From: an uncultured Paracoccaceae bacterium
GTDB lineage: Bacteria > Pseudomonadota > Alphaproteobacteria > Rhodobacterales > Rhodobacteraceae
Length of the DNA stretch: 56,985 nt
Direction: 5' to 3'
Assembly: GCA_947500135.1 (NCBI GenBank)
Contig: CANMQX010000017.1
Span: 1 to 56,985, forward strand
This document shows, in pieces, positions 1 to 7,173 of the stretch. Below the pieces are notes generated by a model. The model was not told where the DNA came from, did no database searches, and saw only the letters and a list, made by a program, of their open reading frames with translations. Positions within the stretch are counted from its first letter, which is position 1. Every line of letters starts with the position of its first letter. The position numbers and the translations under genes were made by a program.

Positions 1-64
1 GGTTCACTTCCATCACCTCAAGAGGCCGACCCGCCTCCAACGCAACCGCCGCACGTGTCAGCAT
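1..64 (-). CDS. S-(hydroxymethyl)glutathione dehydrogenase / class III alcohol dehydrogenase, N-terminal fragment at the window edge
   Basis: Leftward reading from an ATG at 62-64 gives 21 residues beginning MLTRAAVALEAGRPLEVMEV, the characteristic start of zinc-dependent class III alcohol dehydrogenases (AdhC/FrmA). A strong GGGAGGAG ribosome site precedes it by a few bases. The family oxidises the glutathione adduct of formaldehyde in the cytoplasm. The rest of the gene lies outside the window. It is divergent from the IclR regulator and shares its promoter region. The methanethiol-oxidase-like gene two genes away would release formaldehyde, so co-location is functionally sensible, but that link is inference. 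The family call rests on only 21 residues. Confidence 0.6.
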   Translation of the reverse strand, partial: MLTRAAVALEAGRPLEVMEVN

Positions 65-93
65 TTCAACTCCTCCCAAATAAGTCTTGCTTC

Positions 94-135
94 GACTCAA
101 AAGAGTCTTTTCATTCGAGACATAGTCTCATGAAA
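94..135. promoter_or_regulatory. Nested dyads in the adh/iclR divergent promoter, candidate IclR operator
   Basis: Two inverted repeats lie between the divergent starts. The first is GACTC-aaaa-GAGTC at 94-107. The second is a compound dyad at 109-135: TTTCAT, 2 nt, GAGAC, ATA, GTCTC, ATGAAA. IclR-family proteins commonly autoregulate and control a divergent neighbour through such dyads. Binding itself is inferred. Confidence 0.5.
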
Positions 136-153
136 CGAGAGTAGCCCGTCAAT

Positions 154-912
154 ATGCATCTTGAGCGACTGATCAATCTGCTGGAAATTGTTGCCGTCGC
201 TGGCCGACCGGTTTCGGTCGCCGAGGTCCAGCGTGCGACGGATCTGCCAAAGCCGACATGCTATCGTCTGATCCAATCGCTGGTCGAACAAAAGTTGATC
301 GATGAGCCGTCAGAGGACGGCCGATATGTGATTGGTGAACGTCTGATCCGTATCGCGTTATTGGGCAAATCTGACGTTGATGTGCGCCGTTGTGCGGCAC
401 CGCTGATGCGAATGGCGGCGTCGAATTTCAGTGAAACTGTGTTTCTGGCGCGCTTTCGTGACAGCAAGGTCGAGATCATCCATATCGAAACGCCGGATGA
501 TCCAGCGCGCGCATTTATTCATCCGGGCCTTGGCGTGCGCCCGATGCATGCATGTTCTTGTTCCAAGGCGATTGCCGCCTTCGCCGAGCCGGAGTTTCGC
601 GAGGTGATCGTGACCGGCGGGCTGAAGGAATACACCGAACACACCAAAACATCCGAAGCCGAATTGCGCAGGGAATTTGAAACGATTGTCGCGCGTGGCT
701 TTGCCGATTGTGACCAAGAGATTGATATCGGCATCGCAAGTGTCGCCGCACCGGTTTCCATTGGCAATATCGGGGCGACCTTCAGTGTTGGTGCGGTGGG
801 GCCGATCCGCCGTTTTGGTACAGATTATCGGATGGAGATTGGCGAAAAGTTGATCGCATTGGCGCAGAAAGTCAGCGGGGCCATCCAGCTTTGCAATGTC
901 GCGGAGGTATAG
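154..912 (+). CDS. IclR family transcriptional regulator
   Basis: 252 residues, the usual length for the family. The N-terminal winged helix-turn-helix (about 1-65) includes VSVAEVQRATDLPKPTCYRL, the typical IclR recognition region. The C-terminal effector domain (about 75-245) contains the expected GLGVRPMHACSCSKAIAAF segment with a cysteine-rich effector pocket, and a CDQEIDIGIASVAAPV strand. The ATG at 154 is the first plausible start after the divergent promoter. It is likely to control itself, the leftward alcohol dehydrogenase and/or the rightward SBP56 gene at 1006. The ligand cannot be read from sequence. Position between an ADH and a methanethiol-oxidase-like gene suggests a C1 or organosulfur signal, which is inference. 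Confidence 0.9.
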   Translation: MHLERLINLLEIVAVAGRPVSVAEVQRATDLPKPTCYRLIQSLVEQKLIDEPSEDGRYVIGERLIRIALLGKSDVDVRRCAAPLMRMAASNFSETVFLARFRDSKVEIIHIETPDDPARAFIHPGLGVRPMHACSCSKAIAAFAEPEFREVIVTGGLKEYTEHTKTSEAELRREFETIVARGFADCDQEIDIGIASVAAPVSIGNIGATFSVGAVGPIRRFGTDYRMEIGEKLIALAQKVSGAIQLCNVAEV

Positions 913-1005
913 GCCGCGCCTTGAAATAACCAGCCCCGGAGGAGGAAGCGGGGCCAAGAAAGAGAGCCGAAAACCGGCACCACAATTTTACAGAGAGGAA
1001 CAAAA

Positions 1006-2406
1006 ATGAACCTAAGACCAGATCCAACATTTCATGCCTCACCCAAGCTTGCGATGCAGGCCCCGGTGGAAAACTACGCCTTTACCGTTATGTTGAGCCC
1101 GGACGGGTCGCAATCGGATGGCATTGCGGTGATCGACCTGAAGGCCGGCTCCGATACTTATGGCCAGATTGTGCATCAGGTGATCGTGCCGAATAAAGGT
1201 GACGAATTTCACCATTTCGGTTGGAATGCCTGTTCGTCGTCGCTGTCGCCATTGACCGGCCACGCCTTTCTTGAGCGCCGCTATCTGATCGTGCCGGGCA
1301 TTCGGTCATCCCGCATCTATGTGATTGACGTCAAGGACCCGATGAAGGCTCATATTCACAAGACGATTGAGCCGGAAGAGCTGTTTGCCAAAACAGGGTA
1401 TTCCCGCCCGCACACCATCCATTGTGGCCCTGAAGGTATCTACGTGTCTTGTCTTGGTGGCGGGGGTGAGGATGGTACAGACGGCCCTCCGGGTATCTTC
1501 ATCATGGATTGCGAAACCTTCGAGATCATCGGCCAGTACGAGATGGACCGCGGCAAGCAGGACAAACATTACGATTTCTGGTGGAACCTGCCGCAGGATT
1601 ACATGGTCAGCTCTGAATGGGGTCTGCCGCCGCAGTTCGAAAATGGGGTTGTGCCCGAAGATCTGCTGTCTAACAAATACGGTCATTCGATCCATTTCTG
1701 GGACTTGCGTGCGCGCAAGAATATCCAGACGATGGATTTTGGCGATAATTACCAAATGGCTTTGGAAATTCGCCCCGCCCATGATCCGACCAAATCCTAC
1801 GGCTTCTGTGGCGTTGTTGTGGATACGACCAATCTGCAAGGCGCGATCTTTACCTGGTGGCGCGATGATGATGGCGTCTGGCAATCCAAAAAGACCATCA
1901 CCATTGATCCGCGCCCGGAGAAGCCGGAAAACCTGCCACCGCTGCTGCAAGGGTTTGAGGCGGTTCCACCGTTGGTCACCGATATCGACCTGAGTCTTGA
2001 TGACAAGTACCTTTACGTTGCCTGCTGGGGTTTGGGTGAGATGCATCAATATGATGTCACCGACCCGATGAACCCTGTTCTGGCGGGCAAGGTTGAACTG
2101 GGCGGCATCGCGCGGGGCACCAAACATACCAATGGCAAGGATTTTGCCTATGGCCCGCAGATGGTCGAGATCAGCCGTGATGGGAAGCGCGTCTACTGGA
2201 CCAACTCGCTTTACTCCACTTGGGATGATCAGTTCTATCCTGATGATGAGGGCGGCCAGATGGTCATGGCCGATGTGGGTGAAAATGGTGGTTTGACCCT
2301 GAACAACGACTTCTATGTTGATTTCCCCAAAGGCCTGCGATCGCACCAGATCAGGCTGGAAGGCGGTGATTGTTCGACCGACAGCTTCTGCTATCCGTCC
2401 GTCTAG
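1006..2406 (+). CDS. mtoX: SBP56 / selenium-binding protein family, methanethiol oxidase-like
   Basis: 466 residues, full length for the SBP56 family, a beta-propeller enzyme group. Characterised bacterial members (MtoX) are copper-dependent methanethiol oxidases that convert methanethiol to formaldehyde, hydrogen sulfide and hydrogen peroxide. Family signatures visible: HHFGWNACSSSL near residue 70, the histidine-rich SRPHTIHCGPEGIYVSCLGG block near 135-155, a TDIDLSLDDKYLYVACWG strand and the C-terminal GGDCSTDSFCYPSV tail. No signal peptide is evident, whereas known MtoX enzymes are periplasmic, so this could be a cytoplasmic SBP56 with another substrate. A GAGGAAC ribosome site precedes ATG 1006. 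The membrane protein gene starts 4 nt downstream, so the two are almost certainly co-transcribed. The accessory Sco/MauG genes of the known mtoX cluster are not adjacent. Confidence 0.8.
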   Translation: MNLRPDPTFHASPKLAMQAPVENYAFTVMLSPDGSQSDGIAVIDLKAGSDTYGQIVHQVIVPNKGDEFHHFGWNACSSSLSPLTGHAFLERRYLIVPGIRSSRIYVIDVKDPMKAHIHKTIEPEELFAKTGYSRPHTIHCGPEGIYVSCLGGGGEDGTDGPPGIFIMDCETFEIIGQYEMDRGKQDKHYDFWWNLPQDYMVSSEWGLPPQFENGVVPEDLLSNKYGHSIHFWDLRARKNIQTMDFGDNYQMALEIRPAHDPTKSYGFCGVVVDTTNLQGAIFTWWRDDDGVWQSKKTITIDPRPEKPENLPPLLQGFEAVPPLVTDIDLSLDDKYLYVACWGLGEMHQYDVTDPMNPVLAGKVELGGIARGTKHTNGKDFAYGPQMVEISRDGKRVYWTNSLYSTWDDQFYPDDEGGQMVMADVGENGGLTLNNDFYVDFPKGLRSHQIRLEGGDCSTDSFCYPSV

Positions 2407-2409
2407 GGC

Positions 2410-3078
2410 ATGGCTGATGTGACATCTATGGCAGCCCTTTGGTGGGCTGTCATTTTTTCTGGCCTCTATCATGGGATCAATCCGGGCATGGGCTGGCCCC
2501 TGGCTGTGTCCGCCGCATTGATGGAACGCAAGCATAGCGCGATGCCCAAAGCACTGGCGATGCTGGCCACCGGGCACTTTCTGGCAATGATCGGCATCCT
2601 GCTGCCATTTTCGCTGATGATCGTCCTTGTTGAATGGGAGGTCCAGATCCGCGTCGTGGCCGGATTACTGGTGATTGCGATGGGGATCTATCTGCTGATC
2701 AATCGCAGGCATCAGAAGTTTCTGGCCCGCGTCCATCCGGCCCGATTGGCGCTATGGTCATTTCTGGCTGCGATGGCGCATGGGGCCGGTTTGATGCTTG
2801 TTCCTATCTACCTTGGTATCTGTGCCATTGGCGCCGATGAAACCGGTCACCTTGCCGCGCAAACCCTGATGAGCAACAACGTGACGACAGCATTTCTGGT
2901 TGCTGCGGCCCATACGCTATCAATGACCGTCGCCGGAGGTATCATCGCATTGGTGATCTATCTTTGGCTGGGCCTTCGGTTTCTGTCAAAGACGTGGTTC
3001 AATCTTGATATCCTCTGGGCGCTGAGCCTGGTCGCTGTTGGCGCGTTCGGGCTGTATTCCGCGATTGCCGGGCATTAA
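2410..3078 (+). CDS. Polytopic membrane protein, possible metal transporter of the NicO/UreH type
   Basis: 222 residues with about six hydrophobic segments (near 8-28, 48-72, 76-95, 112-134, 152-180, 195-217). The first segment carries HGINPGMGWPL, and an early TGHFLAM follows; a histidine/proline motif in helix 1 recalls nickel/cobalt or copper permeases of the NicO and UreH-like groups. The match is partial and I do not claim a substrate. It starts 4 nt after the SBP56 stop, so it is translationally coupled to it. Since MtoX enzymes need copper, metal supply is one possible role (inference). It converges with the DUF1653 gene, overlapping by 4 nt. Confidence 0.6.
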   Translation: MADVTSMAALWWAVIFSGLYHGINPGMGWPLAVSAALMERKHSAMPKALAMLATGHFLAMIGILLPFSLMIVLVEWEVQIRVVAGLLVIAMGIYLLINRRHQKFLARVHPARLALWSFLAAMAHGAGLMLVPIYLGICAIGADETGHLAAQTLMSNNVTTAFLVAAAHTLSMTVAGGIIALVIYLWLGLRFLSKTWFNLDILWALSLVAVGAFGLYSAIAGH

Positions 3079-3302
3079 TCCCGGACGGGGGTTTTGCCAG
3101 AGATGGCCGTGAACCGGCCATCCCAAAATTCTGCGGCGGGCCGGACCCAGACCTGCCCTTGCGCGTCATCATAGATGACGACGTCGCTGCGATCAGCCTC
3201 TAGCAACCCTTCGGCCATGACCCGGTATAGCCCGCCCTTTTTGTGCTGATGCGTTGCGCGCCATTGATCCCGTCGATCCGGTAGTCCGTAAGTTTCAGCC
3301 AT
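3075..3302 (-). CDS. DUF1653 family small protein
   Basis: 75 residues starting at the ATG whose complement is 3300-3302. The core HKKGGLYRVMAEGLLEADRS followed by VVIYDDAQGQVWVRP matches the DUF1653 fold, in which an H-x-KGG-Y motif precedes a short beta-barrel and a W-VRP strand. Function of the family is unknown. The start lies 5 nt beyond the nrdJ stop, so it is probably the second gene of the nrdJ transcript. A longer leftward reading from 3416 exists but its N-terminal half overlaps nrdJ and has no family resemblance, so I reject the longer start. Confidence 0.7.
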   Translation of the reverse strand: MAETYGLPDRRDQWRATHQHKKGGLYRVMAEGLLEADRSDVVIYDDAQGQVWVRPAAEFWDGRFTAISGKTPVRD

Positions 3303-3306
3303 GGAA

Positions 3307-5037
3307 CTACTCCGCCTCCTGCAAAACGCTGCCCGTGATACTGTTGGGGCGGAATGTGGTGCAGCCTTTGCAACCTGTGTCATAAGCTTGCTGATAAACA
3401 TCCTTGAACGCATCAAAGGTGATCGCCTCGGGGCAGTTCACTGTCTTGGAAATCCCGCCATCGATCCAATGCTGTGCGGCGGCTTGCATGGTGACATGTG
3501 CTGCAGGCTCTAAATCTCTGGCGGTTACAAATGCCTTGGGCAATGCGGCCTGTGCGCCAAACATCCTGCGATAAAGCCAGACGGCGTAGTCTTCGACCTT
3601 TTCCTGCCGCTGCGCGCCGCCCGATGTGTTGACGATCCGATGATATGTCAATGAAAAAACCGGTTCGATCCCGGAGGAAACATTACCCGCAAGCATCGAA
3701 ATCGTCCCTGTCGGCGCGATGGAGGTCAGGGCGGCATTGCGCAGCCCATGACGCAGGATCAACTGCCGTACCTCTGGTTCAAGTCGTCTGACCATAGGGT
3801 GGTCTTGGTGTTGCTGGGGGATGTAAGCCGGGAATGCGCCGCGTTCCTTGGCCAGTTCTGCAGATGCGGCATAGGCCGCGTTTTGCAGGGCGCGCATCCA
3901 ACTGCCCAGCATGCGGGCCGCTTTGGGTGTGCCATAGGGGATGCCGAGCATGATCAACGCATCCGCCACGGCGGTCACACCGATGCCGATCCGCCGCTTT
4001 GTCATGGCCTCCTGCCGCTGCGCCTCATTGGCGAAATGTGACACATCAATTGCGTTGTCCAGCATCCGAACCGCGATGCCTGTCAAACGCTTCAATTCGT
4101 CCAGATCAAGCGTCGCTTTCGCCTCAAATGGTGCGCGGATCAGCCGTGCCAGATTGATCGATGCCAGCGGACAGGTCCCGTTGGGGGGCAACGGTTGTTC
4201 GGCGCAAGAATTTGTTGCGCAAATCTCCTCAAGATAGTTGAGCGGGTTCATCGCGTTGATCCGGTCGATAAACAGAACACCTGGCTCTGCCGCCGCATAA
4301 GTGCGTTCCATAATCGTCTGCCACAGGCTGCGAGCCTTGATCGTTTCGACGATTTTTCCGTCCCAGATCAGATCCCATTCGTCGTCAGTCCTGACTGCGT
4401 CCATGAAGTCATCAGTTAACATGACGGACAGGTTGAAGTTCCGCAGTTTCAGCCGGTCGGTTTTGGCATTCACAAAGTCAGTGATGTCGGGGTGGTCACA
4501 CCGCATCGTGGCCATCATGGCGCCGCGTCCCATCCCCTTGACGACCATATTGCAGACGGCGTCGAAAATTTCCATCGCAGCGATTGGTCCGGCAGCCCCG
4601 CAATCAAGCCCTTTGACATAGGTTCCGGCAGGTCGGATCGTGGAGAAATCATACCCAAGCCCACCGCCCATTTGCATGGTCAATGCGGCCTGTTTGGCAG
4701 TGTCCATGATCCCCGCGACGGAATCAGGTATGGTCTGCATCACGAACGTATTTGACAGGGTGATGTTCCGCACGGTCCCGCAGCCTGCCAGAATACGACC
4801 GGCAGGAAGTAGTTTGTGGTCTGTCATTGCAGTCAAAAACTGATCAGCGATCCGCCTCTGTGTCTCGGGCCGTTCGGCGCTGGCCAAACCGTCAGACACG
4901 CGTCGCCATGTATCTTCGATGGTTTCATCAACGGCATTCCCATTGACCCGGTATTGGTATTTCTCCTGCCAGATGAATTTGGAAATCGTTTGGTCAAATT
5001 TACTTACAATCTTTTGTTGTTCTAATTCTTGGGGCAT
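3307..5037 (-). CDS. nrdJ: Adenosylcobalamin-dependent (class II) ribonucleoside-diphosphate reductase, short form
   Basis: 576 residues. Class II reductases make deoxyribonucleotides using a B12-derived radical and no oxygen. Visible landmarks: WQEKYQYR N-terminal region, LLPAGRILAGCGT (77-88), MQMGGGLGYDFSTIRP (121-136), GRGAMMATMRCDHPDI (170-185), ATNSCAEQPLPPNGTCPLAS (274-293) carrying the radical-site cysteine (278), and a C-terminal GCKGCTTFRP cysteine pair expected to be re-reduced by thioredoxin. Oddity: the first reductant cysteine expected in the L-x-N-C-F-V strand is threonine here (LSNTFV, T97). No ATP-cone is apparent. The gene is divergent from the cobalamin operon, whose product it needs. 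It may be a second, specialised reductase rather than the housekeeping one. Confidence 0.85.
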   Translation of the reverse strand: MPQELEQQKIVSKFDQTISKFIWQEKYQYRVNGNAVDETIEDTWRRVSDGLASAERPETQRRIADQFLTAMTDHKLLPAGRILAGCGTVRNITLSNTFVMQTIPDSVAGIMDTAKQAALTMQMGGGLGYDFSTIRPAGTYVKGLDCGAAGPIAAMEIFDAVCNMVVKGMGRGAMMATMRCDHPDITDFVNAKTDRLKLRNFNLSVMLTDDFMDAVRTDDEWDLIWDGKIVETIKARSLWQTIMERTYAAAEPGVLFIDRINAMNPLNYLEEICATNSCAEQPLPPNGTCPLASINLARLIRAPFEAKATLDLDELKRLTGIAVRMLDNAIDVSHFANEAQRQEAMTKRRIGIGVTAVADALIMLGIPYGTPKAARMLGSWMRALQNAAYAASAELAKERGAFPAYIPQQHQDHPMVRRLEPEVRQLILRHGLRNAALTSIAPTGTISMLAGNVSSGIEPVFSLTYHRIVNTSGGAQRQEKVEDYAVWLYRRMFGAQAALPKAFVTARDLEPAAHVTMQAAAQHWIDGGISKTVNCPEAITFDAFKDVYQQAYDTGCKGCTTFRPNSITGSVLQEAE

Positions 5038-5236
5038 TTCTTATCCTCGCTATTAATGCAAACGACCTCGTTCACACGTTTGTTCCAGCGTTGAAAAATT
5101 TTCTTAAATTTTAATCAACTTAGGGAAGAATAGATTGACGATGTGCGCAGAGTATAGGGTTTTTCCCTTTGGGATCAGATATGCCGCTGATGTAGCCGCC
5201 CTTGGGTCGTAATTATTTGTTAACCTTTAACGAATG

Positions 5237-5251
5237 TTAATAAAACATTAA
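5237..5251. promoter_or_regulatory. CtrA-type site TTAA-N7-TTAA upstream of nrdJ
   Basis: TTAA at 5237-5240 and TTAA at 5248-5251 are separated by exactly 7 nt, matching the CtrA consensus of alphaproteobacteria. It lies in the AT-rich part of the 650-nt gap between nrdJ and the cob operon, about 200 nt upstream of nrdJ. The surrounding region 5038-5400 otherwise shows only AT-rich promoter-like DNA and an inverted repeat GAAATAC-N11-GTATTTC near 5343-5367. Confidence 0.35.
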
Positions 5252-5457
5252 GTAACGGACGGACAAATCGACATTCGCGTTAGATGGCTCAACGTGTTCT
5301 GATCCGTGAGCTCGCAACTTGGTAACCGCCATTTCCGTAATTGAAATACACTTCATAATTGTATTTCGTGCTTTCAAATTATTTCCTCTTTTACCAATGC
5401 AGTTTTCGGTTCTGGGATGGCTATGACGCAGGGGTCGTGGTCAGCAAGTTGGTGTGT

Positions 5458-5687
5458 GGGATGACGATCCCGTGCCCTGCGACGTGGGATGTGCCGCCTG
5501 TTTCCTCTGAACTGTCGCTTATCGGTTTGCCCCGACCGCCGCCGCACTTTATACGACTCAGCAGACGAAGCCCTTGTGGCCAGAACGGTTGGAGGTGCAG
5601 CGGTTGACCCAAAACGGGGACCAAAGCGCCACGTCGTCGAAACTCGGGGTGCCGGGTCTCTGGTCGTGATTTGAAACGGAGGACCCG
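5458..5687 (+). ncRNA. Structured 5' leader of the cobalamin operon, candidate riboswitch-like element
   Basis: The roughly 230 nt before the first cob-operon gene are GC-rich and fold-prone. GGGAT-gacg-ATCCC forms a hairpin at 5458-5471. CGACGTGG (5480-5487) is perfectly complementary to CCACGTCG (5629-5636), closing a domain of about 150 nt. CGGGTC (5653-5658) pairs with GACCCG (5682-5687), directly against the start codon and touching the GGAGG ribosome site (5678-5682). I could not find the canonical B12-box or the other conserved cobalamin-riboswitch blocks, so this is either a strongly diverged aptamer or a different RNA. Several small open readings here lack any family resemblance. Confidence 0.45.
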
Positions 5688-5900
5688 ATGCGTATTTTGC
5701 TTTTCCTGATGCTAGTTTTTACAGGCTCAGCTGCGATGGCCCATCCTGGCCATTGGGGTGATCTTGCGGGTCATGATCATTGGGTCGCGGGGGCTGCGAT
5801 TGGTCTGGCCGGGCTGGCGGCGATCTGGGGTGCCTTGAAGGGCAAGAAGGCCAAGGAAGAAGCCGAACCAGAGGAAGAACCCGAAGAGGAAGCGGCATGA
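5688..5900 (+). CDS. DUF6732 family small membrane protein of the cobalamin operon
   Basis: 70 residues: a signal-like hydrophobic N-terminus (residues 1-18, ending AAMA), a short HPGHWGDLAGHDHW histidine patch, one transmembrane helix (about 32-50) and a strongly acidic tail of E/A/P repeats. Small proteins of this design are found at the head of cob operons in Rhodobacteraceae. The histidine patch and acidic tail suggest divalent metal (cobalt) contact, but function is unknown. GGAGG lies 5 nt before the ATG, within a stem of the leader. The stop overlaps the cbiX start (ATGA), so the two are translationally coupled. Confidence 0.7.
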   Translation: MRILLFLMLVFTGSAAMAHPGHWGDLAGHDHWVAGAAIGLAGLAAIWGALKGKKAKEEAEPEEEPEEEAA

Positions 5901-7093
5901 AAACAGGCGTAATGATCTGCGGGCACGGCTCGCGTAGTCAATCGGCAGTGGATGAGTTTGCTGTTTTGGCTGAAAGGCTGCCAGCCTATCTGCCAGATGA
6001 CTGGATGACCGATTACGGGTATCTTGAGTTCGCCAATCCGGTGATCCGTGACGGTTTGGATAAGCTGCGCGAGGCAGGGTGCGAACGGATTTTGGCCGTG
6101 CCCGGCATGCTGTTTGCCGCAATGCATGCCAAAAATGATATTCCGACAGTGCTGAACACTTATGCCGTCAAGCACGGCATGCAGGTGTCTTATGGCCGCG
6201 AGTTGGGTGTTGATCCCAAGATGATCGCCGCCGCTGCTGGCCGGGTGCAGGAGGCAGTTGACCGGGCCAATGACGAACTGGGCGATGTGCCCTTGGTTGA
6301 GACTTGTCTGGTTGTGATTGGCCGTGGTGCCTCTGACCCCGATGCGAATGGTAATGTGTCAAAAATTGCCCGGATGCTGCAAGAGGGCATGGGCTTTGGT
6401 TGGTGCGAGGTCGGCTATTCCGGCGTGACCTTCCCACTGGTGGAACCGTGTCTGCAACATGTGGCGATGCTGCCCTATAAGCGTGTCATCGTCTTCCCGT
6501 ATTTTCTGTTCTCGGGCATTTTGATTGACCGGATTTATGGCTTTACCGATCAGGTGGCCGCCGAACATCCCGATATGCAATTCGTGAAGGCGGGCTATCT
6601 GGGGGATCACCCCAAGGTTCTGGAAACCTTTGCCGAACGTATCATGGAACAGGTGAGCGATACGCCCCCGCCCAATTGTGGGATTTGTGGATATCGTAGT
6701 CAGGTTCTGGCGCTGGAGGATGGCGACCATCATCACATCAGTGTCGATGATCGTGAGCACCCGGCCTTTGGCGCGGTCCCGCCGCCGACATGTGTGCTGT
6801 GCAAGTATCGGGTTCAGGTTGTTGGTTTTGAGGCCGAGGTTGGCGCCGTGCAGGAAAGCCATCACCACCATGTCGAAGGACAAGGCGCCAACGCGCCGGG
6901 GTCAAACGTGGCCGATTGCACGCTTTGTGATACATTCTGTACCGGTGTCTGCCGCCTTGAGGCTTTGCATGATCACGATCACCACCACCATGGGCATGAT
7001 CACGACCATGATCATCACCATCATCACCACGCGGTCTACCCCCATGCCGATCATCCGCATGGGCCGGAAAGCGCGCGTAAGGGTAAGGTGTGA
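5897..7093 (+). CDS. cbiX: Sirohydrochlorin cobaltochelatase CbiX, long form with Cys-pair and His-rich C-terminus
   Basis: 398 residues from ATG 5897, which overlaps the previous stop. Residues 1-125 and 130-255 are two chelatase halves (ICGHGSRS at 8-15 and VVIGRGASDPDANGN near 140, each with the metal-binding histidine/glycine loop type of CbiX). These insert Co2+ into sirohydrochlorin. The C-terminal part contains two similar segments, CGICGYRSQVLALE and CVLCKYRVQVVGFE, then CTLCDTFCTGVC and a tail with about 20 histidines (HDHDHHHHGHDHDHDHHHH). Long CbiX proteins with such a His-rich region and a bound Fe-S centre are known. Cobalt insertion at this early stage is a feature of the anaerobic route, while the downstream genes carry aerobic names, so the pathway here appears mixed. 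Confidence 0.9.
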   Translation: MKTGVMICGHGSRSQSAVDEFAVLAERLPAYLPDDWMTDYGYLEFANPVIRDGLDKLREAGCERILAVPGMLFAAMHAKNDIPTVLNTYAVKHGMQVSYGRELGVDPKMIAAAAGRVQEAVDRANDELGDVPLVETCLVVIGRGASDPDANGNVSKIARMLQEGMGFGWCEVGYSGVTFPLVEPCLQHVAMLPYKRVIVFPYFLFSGILIDRIYGFTDQVAAEHPDMQFVKAGYLGDHPKVLETFAERIMEQVSDTPPPNCGICGYRSQVLALEDGDHHHISVDDREHPAFGAVPPPTCVLCKYRVQVVGFEAEVGAVQESHHHHVEGQGANAPGSNVADCTLCDTFCTGVCRLEALHDHDHHHHGHDHDHDHHHHHHAVYPHADHPHGPESARKGKV

Positions 7094-7099
7094 GGATGT

Positions 7100-7145
7100 C
7101 AAACTTTTGCGGAAAGTTTGCTGGCAATTTTTCTGTGAAAAATTG
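7100..7145 (+). promoter_or_regulatory. Two perfect back-to-back hairpins between cbiX and cobH
   Basis: CAAACTTT-tgcgg-AAAGTTTG (7100-7120) and CAATTTTTC-tgt-GAAAAATTG (7125-7145) are perfect stems of 8 and 9 bp. A CGCC-agat-GGCG dyad follows at 7148-7159. They fill the only sizeable gap before cobH. The second stem contains a U-rich strand, so attenuation or mRNA end protection is possible. Confidence 0.6.
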
Positions 7146-7173
7146 GACGCCAGATGGCGCCGAGGAATAATTA

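Noticed and set aside
1306..2577. 423-codon reading antisense to the SBP56 gene
   Set aside because: It is a mirror of the GC-biased third codon positions of the SBP56 gene and shows no domain; the sense gene is a clear family member.
5400..5687. Canonical adenosylcobalamin riboswitch before the cob operon
   Set aside because: I looked for the B12-box (GCCAGGAGACC-like) and the GCCACTG and GGGAA core blocks on both strands and found none convincing; only a generic structured leader is claimed.
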